Shown here: positions 36,251 to 50,756 of the stretch, piece by piece
Layout of the letters: each line of letters begins with the position of its first letter
Numbering within the stretch: the first letter of the stretch is position 1
NCBI GenBank assembly: GCA_036897445.1
Contig: JAYMTL010000114.1
Location: forward strand, 1 to 64,000
Direction: 5' to 3'
Source: Pelargonium tetragonum
Lineage: Eukaryota > Streptophyta > Magnoliopsida > Geraniales > Geraniaceae
Length of the DNA stretch: 64,000 bases
The notes under the pieces: model-generated
What the model was told of the DNA's origin: nothing
Databases searched by the model: none
Seen by the model: the letters and a program-made list of their open reading frames with translations, nothing else
Translations under genes and position numbers: made by a program

Positions 36251-39200
36251 TAGTGCTAAAGTATATATCCATAATGTCATTTATCCTTTGGGTACCGAGT
36301 TGTATCTAACCTGCATAAAAGGGGTTCGTGCTACCACAGCTAGAAACTTGTTACTAAAGGGTCTTCCTCGTACAAAAAGTTTAGATCCGTCCTGTAAAAA
36401 TCTAAACTAGAATGCCTGTTCCTTTAATATATGGATACCTTGTCCCTTGGATCCTAAGGTAACAAAAGCATTCCGAATACCCTTAAATAAATATTTTAAC
36501 TCTTTATAAATTGGGAAGCTTTTACACGAATAAGTAAGTCTCCCTGCCCGCTAAGGATATTCTTTTTTAATAAACCCTAAATCTCTTTAATTTCTATTTT
36601 ATGAGTCAAACCTCAAGAAGTACCCTTTAATGTATGAAAGGCCCGGAAAACTAATAGAAAAAAGCTTCCTTTTGTTTTGAGGTTTACCCCTTTGTGTGGG
36701 ATTAGGATTCTTACTTATCATGGGGTTTGTACTTTTAGCTTAGGGAGCTGTCTATCTATTAAGTAAGTCAAAGTTATATTAAGAAATTTTCCAGGTTTTG
36801 TATTTTTAATGCTTGTATAAAATATAAGGCTTTTAGGTTTTATAGATATTTGTCGGCTAATGGGTAACAAGGCATTGTTTTTTTTAAAAGAAAAAGGAAG
36901 ACTTTTCGGGATAGAGATGCTTAATAAATTTTTATATAATTTAAGGTGGATCTCATCAGTAAAAAGAGAAAGATTCTTCCTTTAGCTATTCTTTTTGAAA
37001 GAGCAGCAATTACTTCAAGATTTACGATTTCTTTACTAATTTCCTAGGGAGCTTTAGTTAAGATTTAGGAAGGCACGTTGTACAACGATATAGGGTACTC
37101 TTAATTATAGCGCCTGTGTAATTCGATCTACTGTTTTCTAAAATCATTCCTTTTTTAGTCTTTTAAATTAAGAAAAACTTTAGTTAACACCGCCAGTAGT
37201 ATTTAATCTATCTTTCGTTTTTGTCTACTTTTCTAAGAGTAACCCTTAGCTACCTACTTAGTTTATAGATCAGATATCCCGTTGAGTTTTCCTACTATCA
37301 AAGGATTCCCTAGTCAAGGGTTTTTCTTATCCAGACCTAATAGTAGTCTATTTTTTTTTTCGTTAAGCGAGGAATTCTCAAGAATCTTAATGAATAAACC
37401 TACTAAGATATAAGAAATATCAAATTATTATCTTCTGATGTAATAGCCCTGTCTTCTCACAAGGGATACCTTAAACTTAGCTTACTATAAGAACTCTATT
37501 TTTTGTTTAAGACTATAATACTTAAGATATCAGGATAGCTCTTTTGTCATGCATAAGGGAGATTGTCCCAAAGTAGAGTTTTTAGTGTAGTCGGAATCTC
37601 TCGTAGTTGAGTTGCGAGCACTAGTATGTATAACAGAAATGTTCAGTTATGCGTGTTCTATATTTACTTCTAGAATAAAAAGCTAAGAAGTTTAAGCGCT
37701 TACTTCAAGGCTATGTGTGCTCCCTTTTGATGGAATTGATTTTTTGCTGACTAAATTAAAAGCTTCTTCATCTACAGCCGAAGCTCCCCGGTTGTTCTTT
37801 TATCGAGAAACTCTTAGCTTTTTTGTCATAGTGCTCTATTCCTATAATATAAATAGCTAAATAATAAGAAAACTTGAAAGTCTAAACCTTGTTTAACCAA
37901 GATATAGTGATAAAGTACTCTTATATTCTAGCAGCGCACCTTAAATATTAGTACTTTAATTTGTTTAGAGTTTCGTTTTTTTAGTTAATATTGACTTTCT
38001 GCTGCTTCATAGGATAAACCTCTTTTTTGAACTCTTGTATATATATTTGTGTTAAAATTAGGTTCCTTACTATTTAGCTATATTTGACAAAACTACTCCT
38101 TCAAGAATCTAGCGGGGCCCTCTAAGATCCTAATCACGAATTAATTACATTACCTTATACAAATTACCAATTCTGAAGAATATTTTACAGAGATACACTG
38201 GAGCATGCTCCCCAAAAAAGTACAGTATTTCAGCATACTTACATCCGGGGGACCCCTTATATGAAGTTTTAACCCATAACATTTTATTTAATAAGAAGCC
38301 CTAACTGCCCAACTTTTGGACTCCTCAACTTTCTTAAGGTTTTCTTTATTAAAAAGTACCCTAGTAACAAAGTAATTTGGGGATTACTCTTGGAATGCTA
38401 GTCTGGAGGAGTATCTCCTATATAGCATAAGGTACTCTATAACTCTTTCAACTAACAAACATATTTTTGAACTAGTTTGCTATTTCTTGAAATTAGAAAC
38501 ACTGACGTAGTATAATTTGTACTCTTGTCAAAGGACTTATGCACAATATCACTGAAAAATAGGATGTCAACTACGTACCTCTACTCTAAGTAAGAAATCC
38601 TTATGGCAGTAACCCCAATGAAGGGTCAAAATATCCGTAAGAATTTTACAAGGTTCCTTATCGTCAGTAGTAAAAACAAGGCTGGATAATATAATTATGA
38701 AAACTTATCGCTAAAACAACTAAAAGGAGAAGTGAAAGAGATAATACCTGGTAAGTAAATAATATTTTATATTCCAGTACAGACCTCGTATTTCAAACTA
38801 AATAAGTTGAAGAAAGACTTGGTTAGTTTTTGCTTAACAACAATTCGAATTCGTAAAATTACTTACACAGTATACACATAAGAGAGCCTTTTTCTTTTTA
38901 GTAGAATTCCTTGTATATTTTTGAGCCCGTTAATAGTAAAAGTAGGACATAATAAAGACTTATTTTCATGATTTTTTTCACAAGGTTTCCTAAAGATTTT
39001 AGGTCTTCTATAGCACCAGGGCTGCCTTATGAATTCCATAAGCGGATTAAACTCAAGATTTGCTACTAACTCTTTATTTAGCTTTGCAAGTCTCCTTTAT
39101 TTGAATGTGGTAAAAGATATGTATAGTCCCGCTAGTAAACTAGAGTTCGTGTTTTAAGGAGGTTTTCAGCTGGGATTCAGCAACTTCCTAGTATTAAGAT

Positions 39201-41262
39201 TTATAAGTGTCACAAATTTCACGAATTGGCAATCTTCCATTTTAAATCGAGGCCTTTACCTAATAAAGCACACACCTTCTCACGAGTCGTCCAGCTACTT
39301 TTATAATAAACAACCTATACTGAAACTCCGACAAAAGAAGATTCACAAAAATTATTTCAAAGTTCCGACGGTTGGTTAGTATAAGAATTTTGAATGTAAC
39401 GTATTTCTCACTTCCCGGTTACACGTACCAGACTATAAAATTATGTACGAGAGCCCTTAATATTACACAAAAATGCCCTATTGTAGGGGGTTTAGTAAGA
39501 TATAATAAAGTATAATAAATACGGAATAGACAATACAAGGGTATACTAGGAACTCCTTGTTACTTTTATCTTTGATTCCTCTGGTTTATACCGAGTATTC
39601 ATATACAGCATAGTCCAGTGCTCCAGGCATAAAGTACTGCTTAATTACCACATCTTACTATCCTCTCGAAATGTTTTTTACTAGTATAAGACTCCAGAAC
39701 TCACTATAAGTCTGCAATGCCATTACCTAAAATTCTCGGGTCTTAAAACTCTGGAAACACACTTTATTTCATTTATAAAAAAAGCATTTTTCTTTACATT
39801 ACAGAAAAGTGCACTAGGGCTCTATATCCAGGAATTTAGTATTTAGGACATAGTAAACCCTTTTTTGTATCGACGCTTTTAACCATACCTCCTTATTTTA
39901 TTATTAAAAAAACTAACTTTTCGGTAGTTCTAAACTGTACGGAAAGCAAGCCCCTTCTTTCCGTAACCTTCTATTTTACTGAAAATTTTTAAATCAAATA
40001 CAGATGCACTAAACTTGTATTAAGGAGTCTTAGAAAGTCTCGAAAAAGTCCTCATGTTACCTTCTTTCTTTTACGGGAGCCTCTATCCCTATTTAGAACC
40101 CCTATTCGTACAAGAAAAGTTGTATCTTAAACATATACAGTGTCCGCACACCCTTAGGGAGTACTGCAGCTATATAGTAATCCCTTAGTCTTTGTTATAT
40201 TAAAAAAAATTTTTTTATTAAATCATAAGCACAATACATAAAATAAAGAAAACTGGCTATAGGTATTGTAAAAGGGTCTCTTACCCAGTCGGGAAGAGAT
40301 GTTAGAATATCGTTACATTATTATAATACTATATACTAAGGCCCTTTTCTCAAAAGGTCGAGGACTTGCCTCCAGAAAGAGGAAGATTTCCTGTACCTGT
40401 AAAGTAAACTCGCGACTAAATCATATAGGTTAGGTAATTAACATATTTAACTTTTGCTTAGCTGGAGTTTAAACTTTGAACATAGCCTTTTTCTAAGACA
40501 AAACTATAAAAACTTCAAGAGTTCGAGAATTCTAGGCTTGGCTTATATTATATAACTACTATTTCAATTTATAATGAAGAAAGACCTTAGGGGTTTTATT
40601 AATAGGATCTGTACTTACACTCTATCACTAAAAACTCTTTCTATTCGACAAGCTGCTCCACAAATCACTTCTCCTAAGAGTTAGGGAATTTCGTTTTTAT
40701 AAATTGTCTTTCAAGGAGCCCCCAGAGGGGTCTTTAATTAGGGTGTCAGGTTTCACTTTAATTATTAAAAGGAATCCCAGTTCTATTTTATAGGGCTTTA
40801 TGTTAGACATCTTGGCTACTTATTAATTCGAGGAAACCCTTGGGTTTCCGGGTATAGAAACTTCCTAAGAAATTTGATATGTCGGGGCCTTTTTATAAAA
40901 AAATCTTTAACCTCCCTGCTTAAAAATAAGACTTATTGATAAAGATGCTCGTAATAATTACTTTGTCTCTCCTTCAGTGTAAGAACTCTATCTTTTGGCT
41001 GTTAAACCAGGGTTTCCCGCAGTGTTAACTAGATTCAAGTATATTCTCAAACCTTTTTTAATAAGTACCAAAGAGATTTTTGCACTCCTTTTGTTATTAA
41101 ATTCTAGTAAAAAGCCTCTAACTTATCTAACTTAGTGGACGTCATATCTTAAATAGGGTGTTAGTTATTTATTTGTTGTATTAAATGTTTAAACGTAATT
41201 CTTTATTATTTCTTATTAGTTATTAGAAAGAAAATATGCTTTTTTAAGAGACCCAGTTATCC
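36251..41262. other. No gene recognised
   Basis: Five kilobases with no ORF above 60 codons. Contains the box pair member at 38141 and an A8T7 tract near 40202-40216. CCCAGTCGGGAAGAGATG near 40286 shares only CAGTCGG with the repeat core. Confidence 0.6.
38141..38200 (+). repeat. Family box with short flank, paired with 43.2 kb
   Basis: TTAATTACATTACCT at 38141-38155 is the family box. The next 45 nt match the sequence after the box at 43201 rather than the CAGTCGG core. Both continue TATNCAAA and later AATATT-ACAG. This suggests a second type of sequence behind the same box. Confidence 0.5.
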
Positions 41263-41304
41263 ATGCTTCTATTACTATTATAATAGAAGCATTCTCTTTT
41301 TTTT
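41263..41304 (+). terminator. Perfect 12-bp hairpin followed by a T8 run
   Basis: The arms ATGCTTCTATTA and TAATAGAAGCAT are exact complements separated by the 6-nt loop CTATTA. The sequence then reads TCTC and eight T residues. This has the shape of an intrinsic (rho-independent) terminator on the plus strand, although the stem is A/T-rich. In plant organelles such hairpins more often protect or define RNA 3' ends than terminate transcription. There is no recognisable gene upstream, so there is no known transcript for it to act on. A weak match to the repeat-family box lies about 20 nt downstream, at 41324-41341. Confidence 0.45.
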
Positions 41305-44300
41305 ATTACCAAGCTTTACACAGGAGAAGCAATGTAATTTATGCCGCTTTCGGTTACCTGAATGGTGCAAATTAAACTTGCTAAGTCTTACTATTATAAG
41401 TTTTAAAAAGTAGTCTATTTTAAAAAGTGATTCGTTAGATAAGTAAGCCCTTCAACATGAGGCTATCAAATTGTCCCCAGTATTAATTAATTTAGTATAC
41501 ATGCTTGGTCTTACAAAGCTCCGGATACTTGAGATTTAGATGAGCCCCTATTTTAATCAGGTCATCGCTGCTAGAGTGGGTACTTATTTTATTAGATTAA
41601 GTTAAGGCTGCTCTTATAGCGTAGCCCTTAGGTTTCCGGTATTACTTTCTTGTAATTAAACTAAAAGAAGGTAGCTATTCCCTTTTGAGGCTCCAAAGTT
41701 GGGTAAAAATCTTAGTAAGATAGTTTTCATTTTAAAGTCGTCGCTTAACTACCGGATAATGCGGGATAATGTAAAGGCATAATCTACGAATTAACTACTA
41801 AATAATAGGGGACCCGTTTAGAGTACAATATAAAGTCGCGGGTTTTCTTCTTTCTTCTACAGGGCTTTATGAGTCCTTTAAGTTCTTGCTTTGGCCTCTT
41901 AGTCTATACTTTTTCTCCTATCTCGCTAATAAGTAATTTAGAGTAAAAGTTTTTGAGACCCATACAAATTGAAGCATACTAAATTAGATAATAAAGGGGC
42001 TTGTATTTTACTTTTTTTTAGGAAAAGCAAGCTCAGTAAAGTACTTATTCTCATTTTTCTTGTGTGCCTATAGAATTCTAACTAGAAAGAATACTTTATT
42101 AAAGTACTAAAGCTTGCACCTTACTAATGAGGAGTCCTGCAAACCTATAGTGTTGGGACTGCAGAGGTAGTATGCGTTTTCTTTATACTTTTATTATATT
42201 CCATAGAAAACATAAATAAACTTTAATGTTATTAAATGGATTGTGGGTTCTAGTACTTTTTAAGAACTTTATATATCATACTTAAAGTCAAGTACAGCTT
42301 GATCTTTTATTTTTATGCCTAATTATCTACTTGATAGCAACCCTTATAACAAGTATCGGGTTCCTAGGAGGGCGCTTGATAGTCTTGAGCATAGCTATGG
42401 GGTTTTCAGGCTTCTGGTACTATTCCTAATTTATAGGGTTTAGTGTGATACTGAGTATAATGAAATTCTAATCAAAATACCTGTTTTTTGTAATACCCTT
42501 GAGTCTTTAGAGCTCTTTTTAGGGACAGCTAGATTTTTATATGACAAGCTCTTTTGGATTAGAAGCCTATAGAATTTTAAAGGGAATAGGACTAGCCTAG
42601 TATAGGGATATCTGCAGGTTAAGCGTTAAGCTAGGGCCTGAGGGAATTTTTTATACATAATTATTTAGATTTTTGGAGCTTTTTCTTGGGTAATGCTAAA
42701 AGGACGGACTCCTTAACTATAAGTGAAGTGGGAGTTACTCTTGTTGATGCAGTATCTCGGTCCTTTACTTTCGAAGTCTAATCCAAAGGGAAGAAATCCG
42801 TCGGCAAAGACTCTTTGTAATTATGGATACCAGTGTCTTATATGATATGATAAATGCTTACATAGTACTTTAAGTTTTTTCTATATTTCATTTACAAAAC
42901 CAAGAAATACAAGGCTGTCATTTTATATTGAATTTAGAACGTAGGCTTAAGTAACTTATAGAGGAGTTCACCTCTATCTTTCGAAGGAAATTAGTTTATC
43001 TAAAACCTTTCAACCTTGAAATGAAAATACTAGAAAAGTGCGCTTTTATAATAAGTCCTGTATACTGCGATTTCCCTTTTAAATTTAAGTCTAATTAAGT
43101 CTAATAATTTGAACTAATGACCTTCTCTCGAAAAATTATATATATTAGGACTTTTGGCACATACAAGAAGGTGTCTACATATCTACAAAAAAGGGGGTGC
43201 TAATTACATTACCTGTATCCAAAAAGCTCGCTTAAATTAGCGAAAATATTACAGTCTATTAAAACTAGAGATTTAGCTATCTAACTAAGAGAAACCAAAT
43301 CAGAGAACACTTACTACAATGTTGGAAAGAAACCTAAGTATAGGGTGCGATTGCACTGAAGTTAGACCCACTTAAAAAGAAATTGCCTTGAAAGGGAAAG
43401 AATTATATACTATAAAAAGGAATCCACGCTTCTAAACGCGGGCTAGTTAACACAGCATCTCTCTTAGCTTTTCCAAGGGTTAAGCCCTATAACTCCAAGT
43501 CATGTGTTGAAGAACAATCCGGTTTAGACAAGTAACTAATACCCTCAAAACTTAGTCCCAAAATGTAAGCGGAATAATATTGTTAACGGAACGCCTACTA
43601 CTACCAGAGCCTTGGTTAGTAAAATCTAGCTTAGAGTCCCCTTATTTGACTTTTTCCCTACCCCTATTACTGCAAGGGGATTCTGGTAGGTATAAGGAAG
43701 CGTATTAGAACGCAGAGTAACTCATATCTATCAGGCCCTAACAGAGGAAAACTTGTGTTCAAGAAGTATTATTAACTTGAAGATCAGAATATCGCAAGAG
43801 TTTCCATTAAATGTAAACAAAAGAGTCTTCAGGCAAGGTAAACACCTTAATAAAAGGCTCTTACAAAAAAGGGTGGTGATAGAGATATAAACCTATGGCA
43901 GCAAACTTATTCCTTTTATAAAAAGGTATATACTTGAGTATTATAAACTAAACCCTAAAAAATGGGGAGACTTTATTACTAAGGCGCTATAAAAATGTTG
44001 TTTAAAATCGCTCGTTCACAAAGGAGTCAAAAACGGGAAAACTTGGGTTGGGTACTAAATCTAAAGCGAAAGCATTAATCTTAGTTGACTTACTGGGTTG
44101 AATTTTAAGGGCTTTCTGAACAAGGAATTAAAATGCCTATTAGTTTACCGGAAATGTCAAAGGTTCAAACAGTATTCTTGACATAAGCAGGCTGCTAACT
44201 TTTTTCAATATAACGAATATAACTTCGAGTTTTATAATTGCATTTCTCTTTTATGGAAGTATAGTTTAGAGGGTATTATAATAAGTAAATACTTAATAAA

Positions 44301-47300
44301 GAGGCTTTATCTACGTCTACCTTTGAGATGAATTTAGGAGGTATATAGGGTATCCCATCTTCTTCTAGTATTTCATCTTGTTTTGTCCAGTAAACAGAAA
44401 CTCAAAAAAGAAATAAGTAACTGGAGTGCCCCGTTGTATAGCTATGAACTTTAATTGCAATTCTTTTCAAGAAAACTGCACTCTACCTAACAGAACTAGG
44501 AAAACACTAACTCTATTTACTTATATGTATCAATTAAATACCACTCTCAAAATGCCTTACCACTTGAACTATAAACAAAAAAGGGTAAACATAGTTATTT
44601 CTCTAATAAGGGCCTTGGCGTAACTATTATGAAAATGAACGGCGCGTGCATACCTTGGGCCGAGCTTGCTCTTTATTTCTAACTTAAGTAGGAAAGCGAG
44701 ACATTTAGCCCTTTGAAGATATAAGAGTGGGAGTACTCTATACTTTTTACTAAACTACGGGTAGTTAACAACTTAAACACTACATTTACCAAAAGTTAAC
44801 TCTAAGAACTAAATAAAAAGGAAGAGGTAAGGCGTTGCTTGTTCCCTTGTTTCCTGTCAAAAAAATAGAATTTTAGTGGATAAAGGCAGGCATCTATAAG
44901 CCAAGCAGGGAAGTCCCTTATATAGGGCTCTCTAGAATCCTTTTTGAGAAGTTTGGTTATTGGAATTTTTAACAGGTAAAGTTTTCCTTTCTCCTTAGCC
45001 GGATACTTTTTAAAGGCAGTAAAAGTAAAGCGGATAAGAAGGGGCTTGGGAATGTAGAGTCAAGGAAGTCCATAAAAGATTATAGAAACAACAAAAAGAA
45101 GTGTTTACAAGAGAAAAGACCAAAAGCCAGGAGTCCTTTTTATTTAGCGGGGTTTAGGGAGGTAATTAAGTAAGCGAGGTACTATACCTTTTCAAGTCGG
45201 GGTTTTCCCGTTAGCTATCGTCTAGAATCAGACAGAGGTTTCTAACTAAAAAATAAGTCCTTTTTTTAGATAAAAGTCTTTTACCTGGATAAAACTTTAA
45301 CGGGTAACCTGAAAATTACCTATAAAAGAAGTTCCACTTAACCTCACCCTAAAAGCCCACTAAAATGGGGGGGTACTCTAAACTCTCCTTTTCAGTTGTT
45401 AAATCTTTTAGAAATGACAGGAATTCTAAAGGCCGGAGTCCCAGTACTTTCAATCCAGAAAAAAGGAAACCCTAAAGGCGGGCCTAGTAGAGGCAAGTTC
45501 CTTCCTTTATTTCGTAGTAAAAGCAAGATAGGTATTATGATAAAAAAATCTCTTTTATAAAGTTTGTTTTTGTAGTCTTCCTAAAAGCACCTTATAGAAT
45601 TATGCTTCCTAATTTTCAGAAGAAGCGTAGCCTGTAGATGTAGATAAAGCAGCCGAATCCCTATACAAATGTCAAAGGTTCGAAACCCCAATCAATATAA
45701 AAAAGAACTTCTAAAAGAAGGGTCCGTAAAGCTGGTTTAGTTAAGCTGATGTACGGACTTTGTAGGATTTCAAGTTTTAAATAAAAAGATAAAAAAAGTC
45801 AAACTAATTAGATAACCACGAACTTCCGCTCTATAAAATTGCCTAGACTTTGTAATGCGTTAGATGTAAAGGTCCTTATTTCCTATAAATGTATGCCGAG
45901 CTCTCTATTAAGGAGACTGAGAAACTGCAAATTCCTCTGATTATCTTTTTTCAATTGCCCTTACTCTTGTTCCCAAGATTTCGTGCAAGTAAAAACCTCA
46001 GCGTATTGCTAAAAATCATTCTGTAACTTTGTTACCTTGTGTACACACTTGTTTATTAAAAAGATTAGATAGAATTACGCTAAGGAAAGGACTATCTCTT
46101 GTTTAAAAGTTACCGCTAGGGCGATCCTTACTTAGAAAAACTGGGGTACACTAAGTTAGTGTAACTCTCAGTTTACTAGTAGAAGTCTAACTATTTAAGG
46201 AGCTTGGTATCAGGGTATCGGGAAGCTTTCTCGTTTTGGTAAGGCTAAGCCCGGGATTTTAAGGAAAAACCTTATTACGAGTCACTAGACACCCCCTCCT
46301 TTCGAGTCTCCGGTTTGGGTTTATTGTGGTATTTCCTATATAGAAGGAATACTCCTCAAGGTTTTTAAAAGGAGATTTTTGACTTGTGTAGTCAGATTCG
46401 TTAAAGGATATTTAACTGGCATTGAACTTCCTATCTCTGAGAAAGAACTTTTATAGTAAAGGGTCCTATTTACGTACTATCTTATACTCAGTAAACCTAA
46501 AAAACTTTCTATACAATATGAGAAACTGCGGGAGAACTAAGTAGAATTCCTAGAAAAAAGAGTTTTTACTAAAAGCACCTAATCTCAAGAATAGTGAATA
46601 ATATACAAGTCTATAGGGTCTTAAACTCTCTATAAGGAATACCCATAACAACTCCGAAGAAAATTGATCTACTGGAAAATGAAATAGAGTATACTGCTGT
46701 ACTGTAAAAGCATAAAGGAACTCCTTTCTATTCTGAAGTAAAAAAAGACTTTGCGAAGACATAAAATAGGTGTTGACTTTAGGAACTGGGTAGTTAAACG
46801 AGAGTTTAAACTTTAATCAAATCTTGAGTCCCGGTAATTCTTATAAACTCCTGTTAGGGGCAAGTATCAAAAAGATAAAAATCCCTAATCTAGGAAGTAA
46901 GCGAAAAGCCAGTTATCTAGTTAATTTAGCCCTGTGCCAAATCTTTCCGAGCGCATGGGTTATAGTAAGACAATTAGTCCAAAACTCTATAATATTTATT
47001 ATTCTAGCGATTTTACTGCCTACTAAACTTTTAGACTTTGTTTTTATTTTATTGATGCGCAATTCTGTTAGAAGTACAAGAACCCTTAACTAGTATTTAT
47101 AATAGAGCCCAGTATTGTTGACACCCGTAAACACAAGGCTATCCTTATATGAAAAGTCTTGTTTGGAGCTCTCTCGAGGAGTCTTAAGCAGCCCCCTAGT
47201 TAGAATTTATAAGATTCCTGCTACAAGAAATTCTAAAGAAAAAGAATGAAATAGCCTCTTTTAACAGCTATTGCATACAGAGAGTGGCCCTTTCTCCTTT

Positions 47301-50300
47301 AAGAAACTTACAACGGATGCTATAGTAAAATGGAACAAAAGCGGGGCACTCCTTTGTAATTACACCTTTTCATCTTAGTCATATATAGTAATAAATATAC
47401 CAGTGCTTTTATACCAAGTCTGGATCCTTCAGTTATTAGAATTTTCTACTTTTTTCTACTTACTCAGAAGTAACCCCAAACGCCCTTTTACCAATTCCGA
47501 TTGTGCGGATACCCTCTTTTTACAGACTTACCCGTTTTTTTATTGCTACAATTCTTGTGCTAAGTATGGATCCTCTTTACAACACTGGATTTAGAGTTAT
47601 TATAGCAGCATAGCTCGACTTAGCGTTAGTTCCTTTCTGCACCGTACAAGGCCATTACTTAATGCTCTCCTAATATGAGGGAAGATTTTAGGGGCCTATA
47701 GAGTTAGAGAAATAGCAACGACTTGAGCCGTAGAGTCCTTAATGTGTATAAGGGTTTTCATTATCTGTTCCACTTTTGGACTTTTGGGAGTTCTCTGAAT
47801 TGGGGTGGGGCTTAGAGTATTTTACTAGGAATTAGAGTAGCTTATTTCTTGTTTTTGGGCTGAAGGGAGAACCTTAATCCGTGTTAATTTCTGGATTTGT
47901 CTGTTACTCAGCTTCATTTTGTTTAGCTTTTAGCGAGATTTGATTTGACTGGTTAGGAAAATAGGAATACCTTACAAAAAAGGCACCTAGTTTTTTTAGT
48001 TATACTAACAAGGGTTATATCTAATATCTTGCCCCAAGGTTCTTAAGGTTTAGAGGTTTCCCTATTTTTGATATTCTATAAGTTCCTGGATTAAAGGGCC
48101 GAACCGCAGTTTTAGAAAAGTAAAAAACAGAATTTTAAGGTACTAGATTTTACAAGTACTTTTTGGATATAAGAGAAGGGTCTTAATATACATATGGGTT
48201 CTTTTAAATCCGGGAGCTTTTTGCGGTACTCACAATTAAAAGCAAGGGCTGCAGACATTGCCGAAATAGGAAACTTTAGACTCTCTATAGAAGCACTTTT
48301 GAACCCTAAACATTCCTATACCTATTGTTATATGCTTTACCATTAACATTAAATTACTGAACTTCTTTTTTTTGTCAAAACGTTTTTACTCTTGTTTGAT
48401 CGAATACACTTAAAAACCAATTCAGTAATAACTTCCTTATTTAAGTAATTCCATAACTCGCAGGAATTTTTTGTGCTTTCCATGGGAGCCCTAAAATAAA
48501 ATACGTATTCTCAGAAAACTTATAATAGAGACACTGGCCTTGCTTTGTATGAATCGCCCTTCCACCTACAGTGTTATATTCTTTTCTAAAACCAACTTAT
48601 TGTAGTTAATAAATAGGTTACCAGAATAACTTTAAACGGTAGAGCTTTGCCTAAATCAGCATATGAGGACCCTAAATTCAAGCTTTTATGCCCTAGTTTT
48701 ACTAACTACTAAAAAAGACTAGGAATCTCTAAAACCTCGACCCTTAAATAAAGGGTAACCCATGCACGAGTTTAGTCCCTTCAAAAAGATCCGGATATAC
48801 CTCGTGCTTCTGGATTTTTCTACTACGCCAGGAGCTTCAGGCAGGCAGATAATTAACAGTCAAGGGTGTTCTTAAAATGAAAAAGTCTTTTTTACTTATT
48901 GGTAAAACCCTTTTACTAAAGCAAAGAAAGAAGGAGGGAGCTTCTTGTGCTAGAGTTTCCTGAGATTTTTTGATAGGGAGGGCGTATAAAGTTATCTGAT
49001 CTTGTTAGTCAACGCTTTCCTTTCAGATTGCACTACTATGTTAAGAAGTTATGTTACGCAAAGCTAAAGCAGCTAAAGGTAAGGTTGTTAGCGTCCTTAT
49101 TCAAGTTATATAACAAAACCCTGCCTCATTTTTTTATTAAGTTTCATTTCTTTTCGTTCTGTAATTTTTTAGTAATAGCTGTATCTAAATTATGCCATTA
49201 CAAAGTTTTTAAGCTTTCCGACCGCTTTGAATAAGGGGAACTTCTGGATATCTAAGTAGAGAATAGGGTATTTCATTTTTTGATTGTTCGTAAAGTTAGA
49301 CATAGACTCATATTCAGTATTAAATAACTAAAAAACTATTTGCGGCAGAATAATGTTTTAGCAATAGGAGGAATCCTTGGGTCCAAGTCATTACAAGTAA
49401 AACAACAACCATTAGGAAGGTGTATACCCCAGGTCTTGATAAAACCTCTTAAACTATATCAGAGTACCTTTTTCGAAACAGTTTATTTAACGTTAATTCC
49501 AGTGTGTTAACTAGAACCCCTCCTGGTGGATAAAAAAGAGTTAGTTGAGTATTACAGCCGTAAAAAGCTCTAATTTGACTCGGAAATCTAAGTATTAACT
49601 TTATAGCATTAAGTGAGCCCTTATTTATATATATACCCTGAATCGAGAAATAAGCACTAAGATTAAATAAAAGGCCCTTCCCTTACTTGTTTGAATGGAA
49701 ATTTTCTTTCTTACACAAGTTTTAGAAACCACAATTAAGTTGAAGGGTTTCAGAGAGCCCTATAGATAATGCAGAATAGCTTCTAAAAGAAACTGAACTA
49801 CATACGTGCTAGAGTTTATAAAGTTTCTTTGGTTGGACTAGAAATCCTACGAAAATGACTTGTTAAGATACTAAAAAAACCTCTTTTAATTTAGGGTTTT
49901 CAAAGCTTTCCATTTATTTACTTTGAATGCCCCTATCCGGCTTTGTTCAATAAAACCGTGTTGATGAATTTACTACATATTTTTAATGTTTTCCTGTTCT
50001 TTTCAAGGAATAGTGAAGAGTTTTATATGCGTCTAGCTGCGCTCTATTATCTCCCGGAAGAGACCCTCAAAAGTTTAATAAACAGAAAATCTCCTTGTAG
50101 AGTGTAACGTAACTTTAAGAAGATTTCATTTATTTATAAGGAATTTTATCAAAGTTTTCTTTATTTAGTAAAATAAAAAAGCAGGGTTCTTTTAGAGTTA
50201 GCCGCAATTGACGAATGGCGAAACCCGGAATAGGATACCCCTTTTTGTTTCTTCAGTATAGGTTCGTTTTTCTTCAAGCACTTTTTGGTCGGTAAATACT

Positions 50301-50756
50301 AGGGTTAACTTTATACTAAAACTTTTAAGTTCGCGTAGTGCGGGCCCATTTATTTAGTTCTAAAGCTAAAGGGGAATCCTTCAGGCTATATATATATCCC
50401 GTAAAAGGAATTTAGGGAATTCGGGACTTAAAATCACTTATCTTATATAAGGGGGCCCTTAATTTGCACTTTTGAAATCCCGGAAGATAGGAAGTTAACA
50501 CAAATTTCAGTTTCTTTTATTTATATGGTACAGCTTTTTTTTTTATTAGCTAGAGAGGTCTATTCTTTACTAAGTCAACTGTTTTATAATAATATAGAAA
50601 GGCGCTAGTTTTTTCTCAGTATTTATCTAACTTGCGTTATTACTGGGGCTGGGGGGATGCCACAAGGGATCCTTATAAGGGTCTTAGCCTCGCGAAGTTT
50701 GGTGTTAAGAGAGTTTCTTTAGTTCATGGGATTTTCTAAAAGCTTATATGCAATAG
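41305..50756. other. No gene recognised
   Basis: Nine kilobases with scattered ORFs of 63-89 codons (44426, 46550, 46824, 47403, 49028), none with a recognisable motif. The 43201 box is the only repeat-family signal besides a weak one at 41324. A 15-nt word, AAATGTCAAAGGTTC, occurs near 44154 and 45668, which chance can explain. Confidence 0.6.
43201..43260 (+). repeat. Family box with short flank, paired with 38.1 kb
   Basis: TAATTACATTACCT at 43201-43214 is the family box. It is followed by GTATCCAAAAAGC and AAAATATTACAG, which align with the flank at 38156-38195. A small hairpin CGCT-TAAATT-AGCG lies inside. There is no CAGTCGGTAAC core nearby. Confidence 0.5.

Noticed and set aside
40280-40310. 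CCCAGTCGGGAAGAGATG as another repeat core
   Set aside because: Only seven bases match and the surroundings are unrelated.
45665-45700. AAAGGTTCGAAACCCC resembling a plus-strand tRNA T-arm
   Set aside because: No T-stem pairing and no upstream anticodon arm.
46824-47093. 89-codon ORF with a hydrophobic C-terminal half as a membrane protein gene
   Set aside because: The hydrophobic stretch follows from T-rich sequence; no recognised motif and a non-ATG start.
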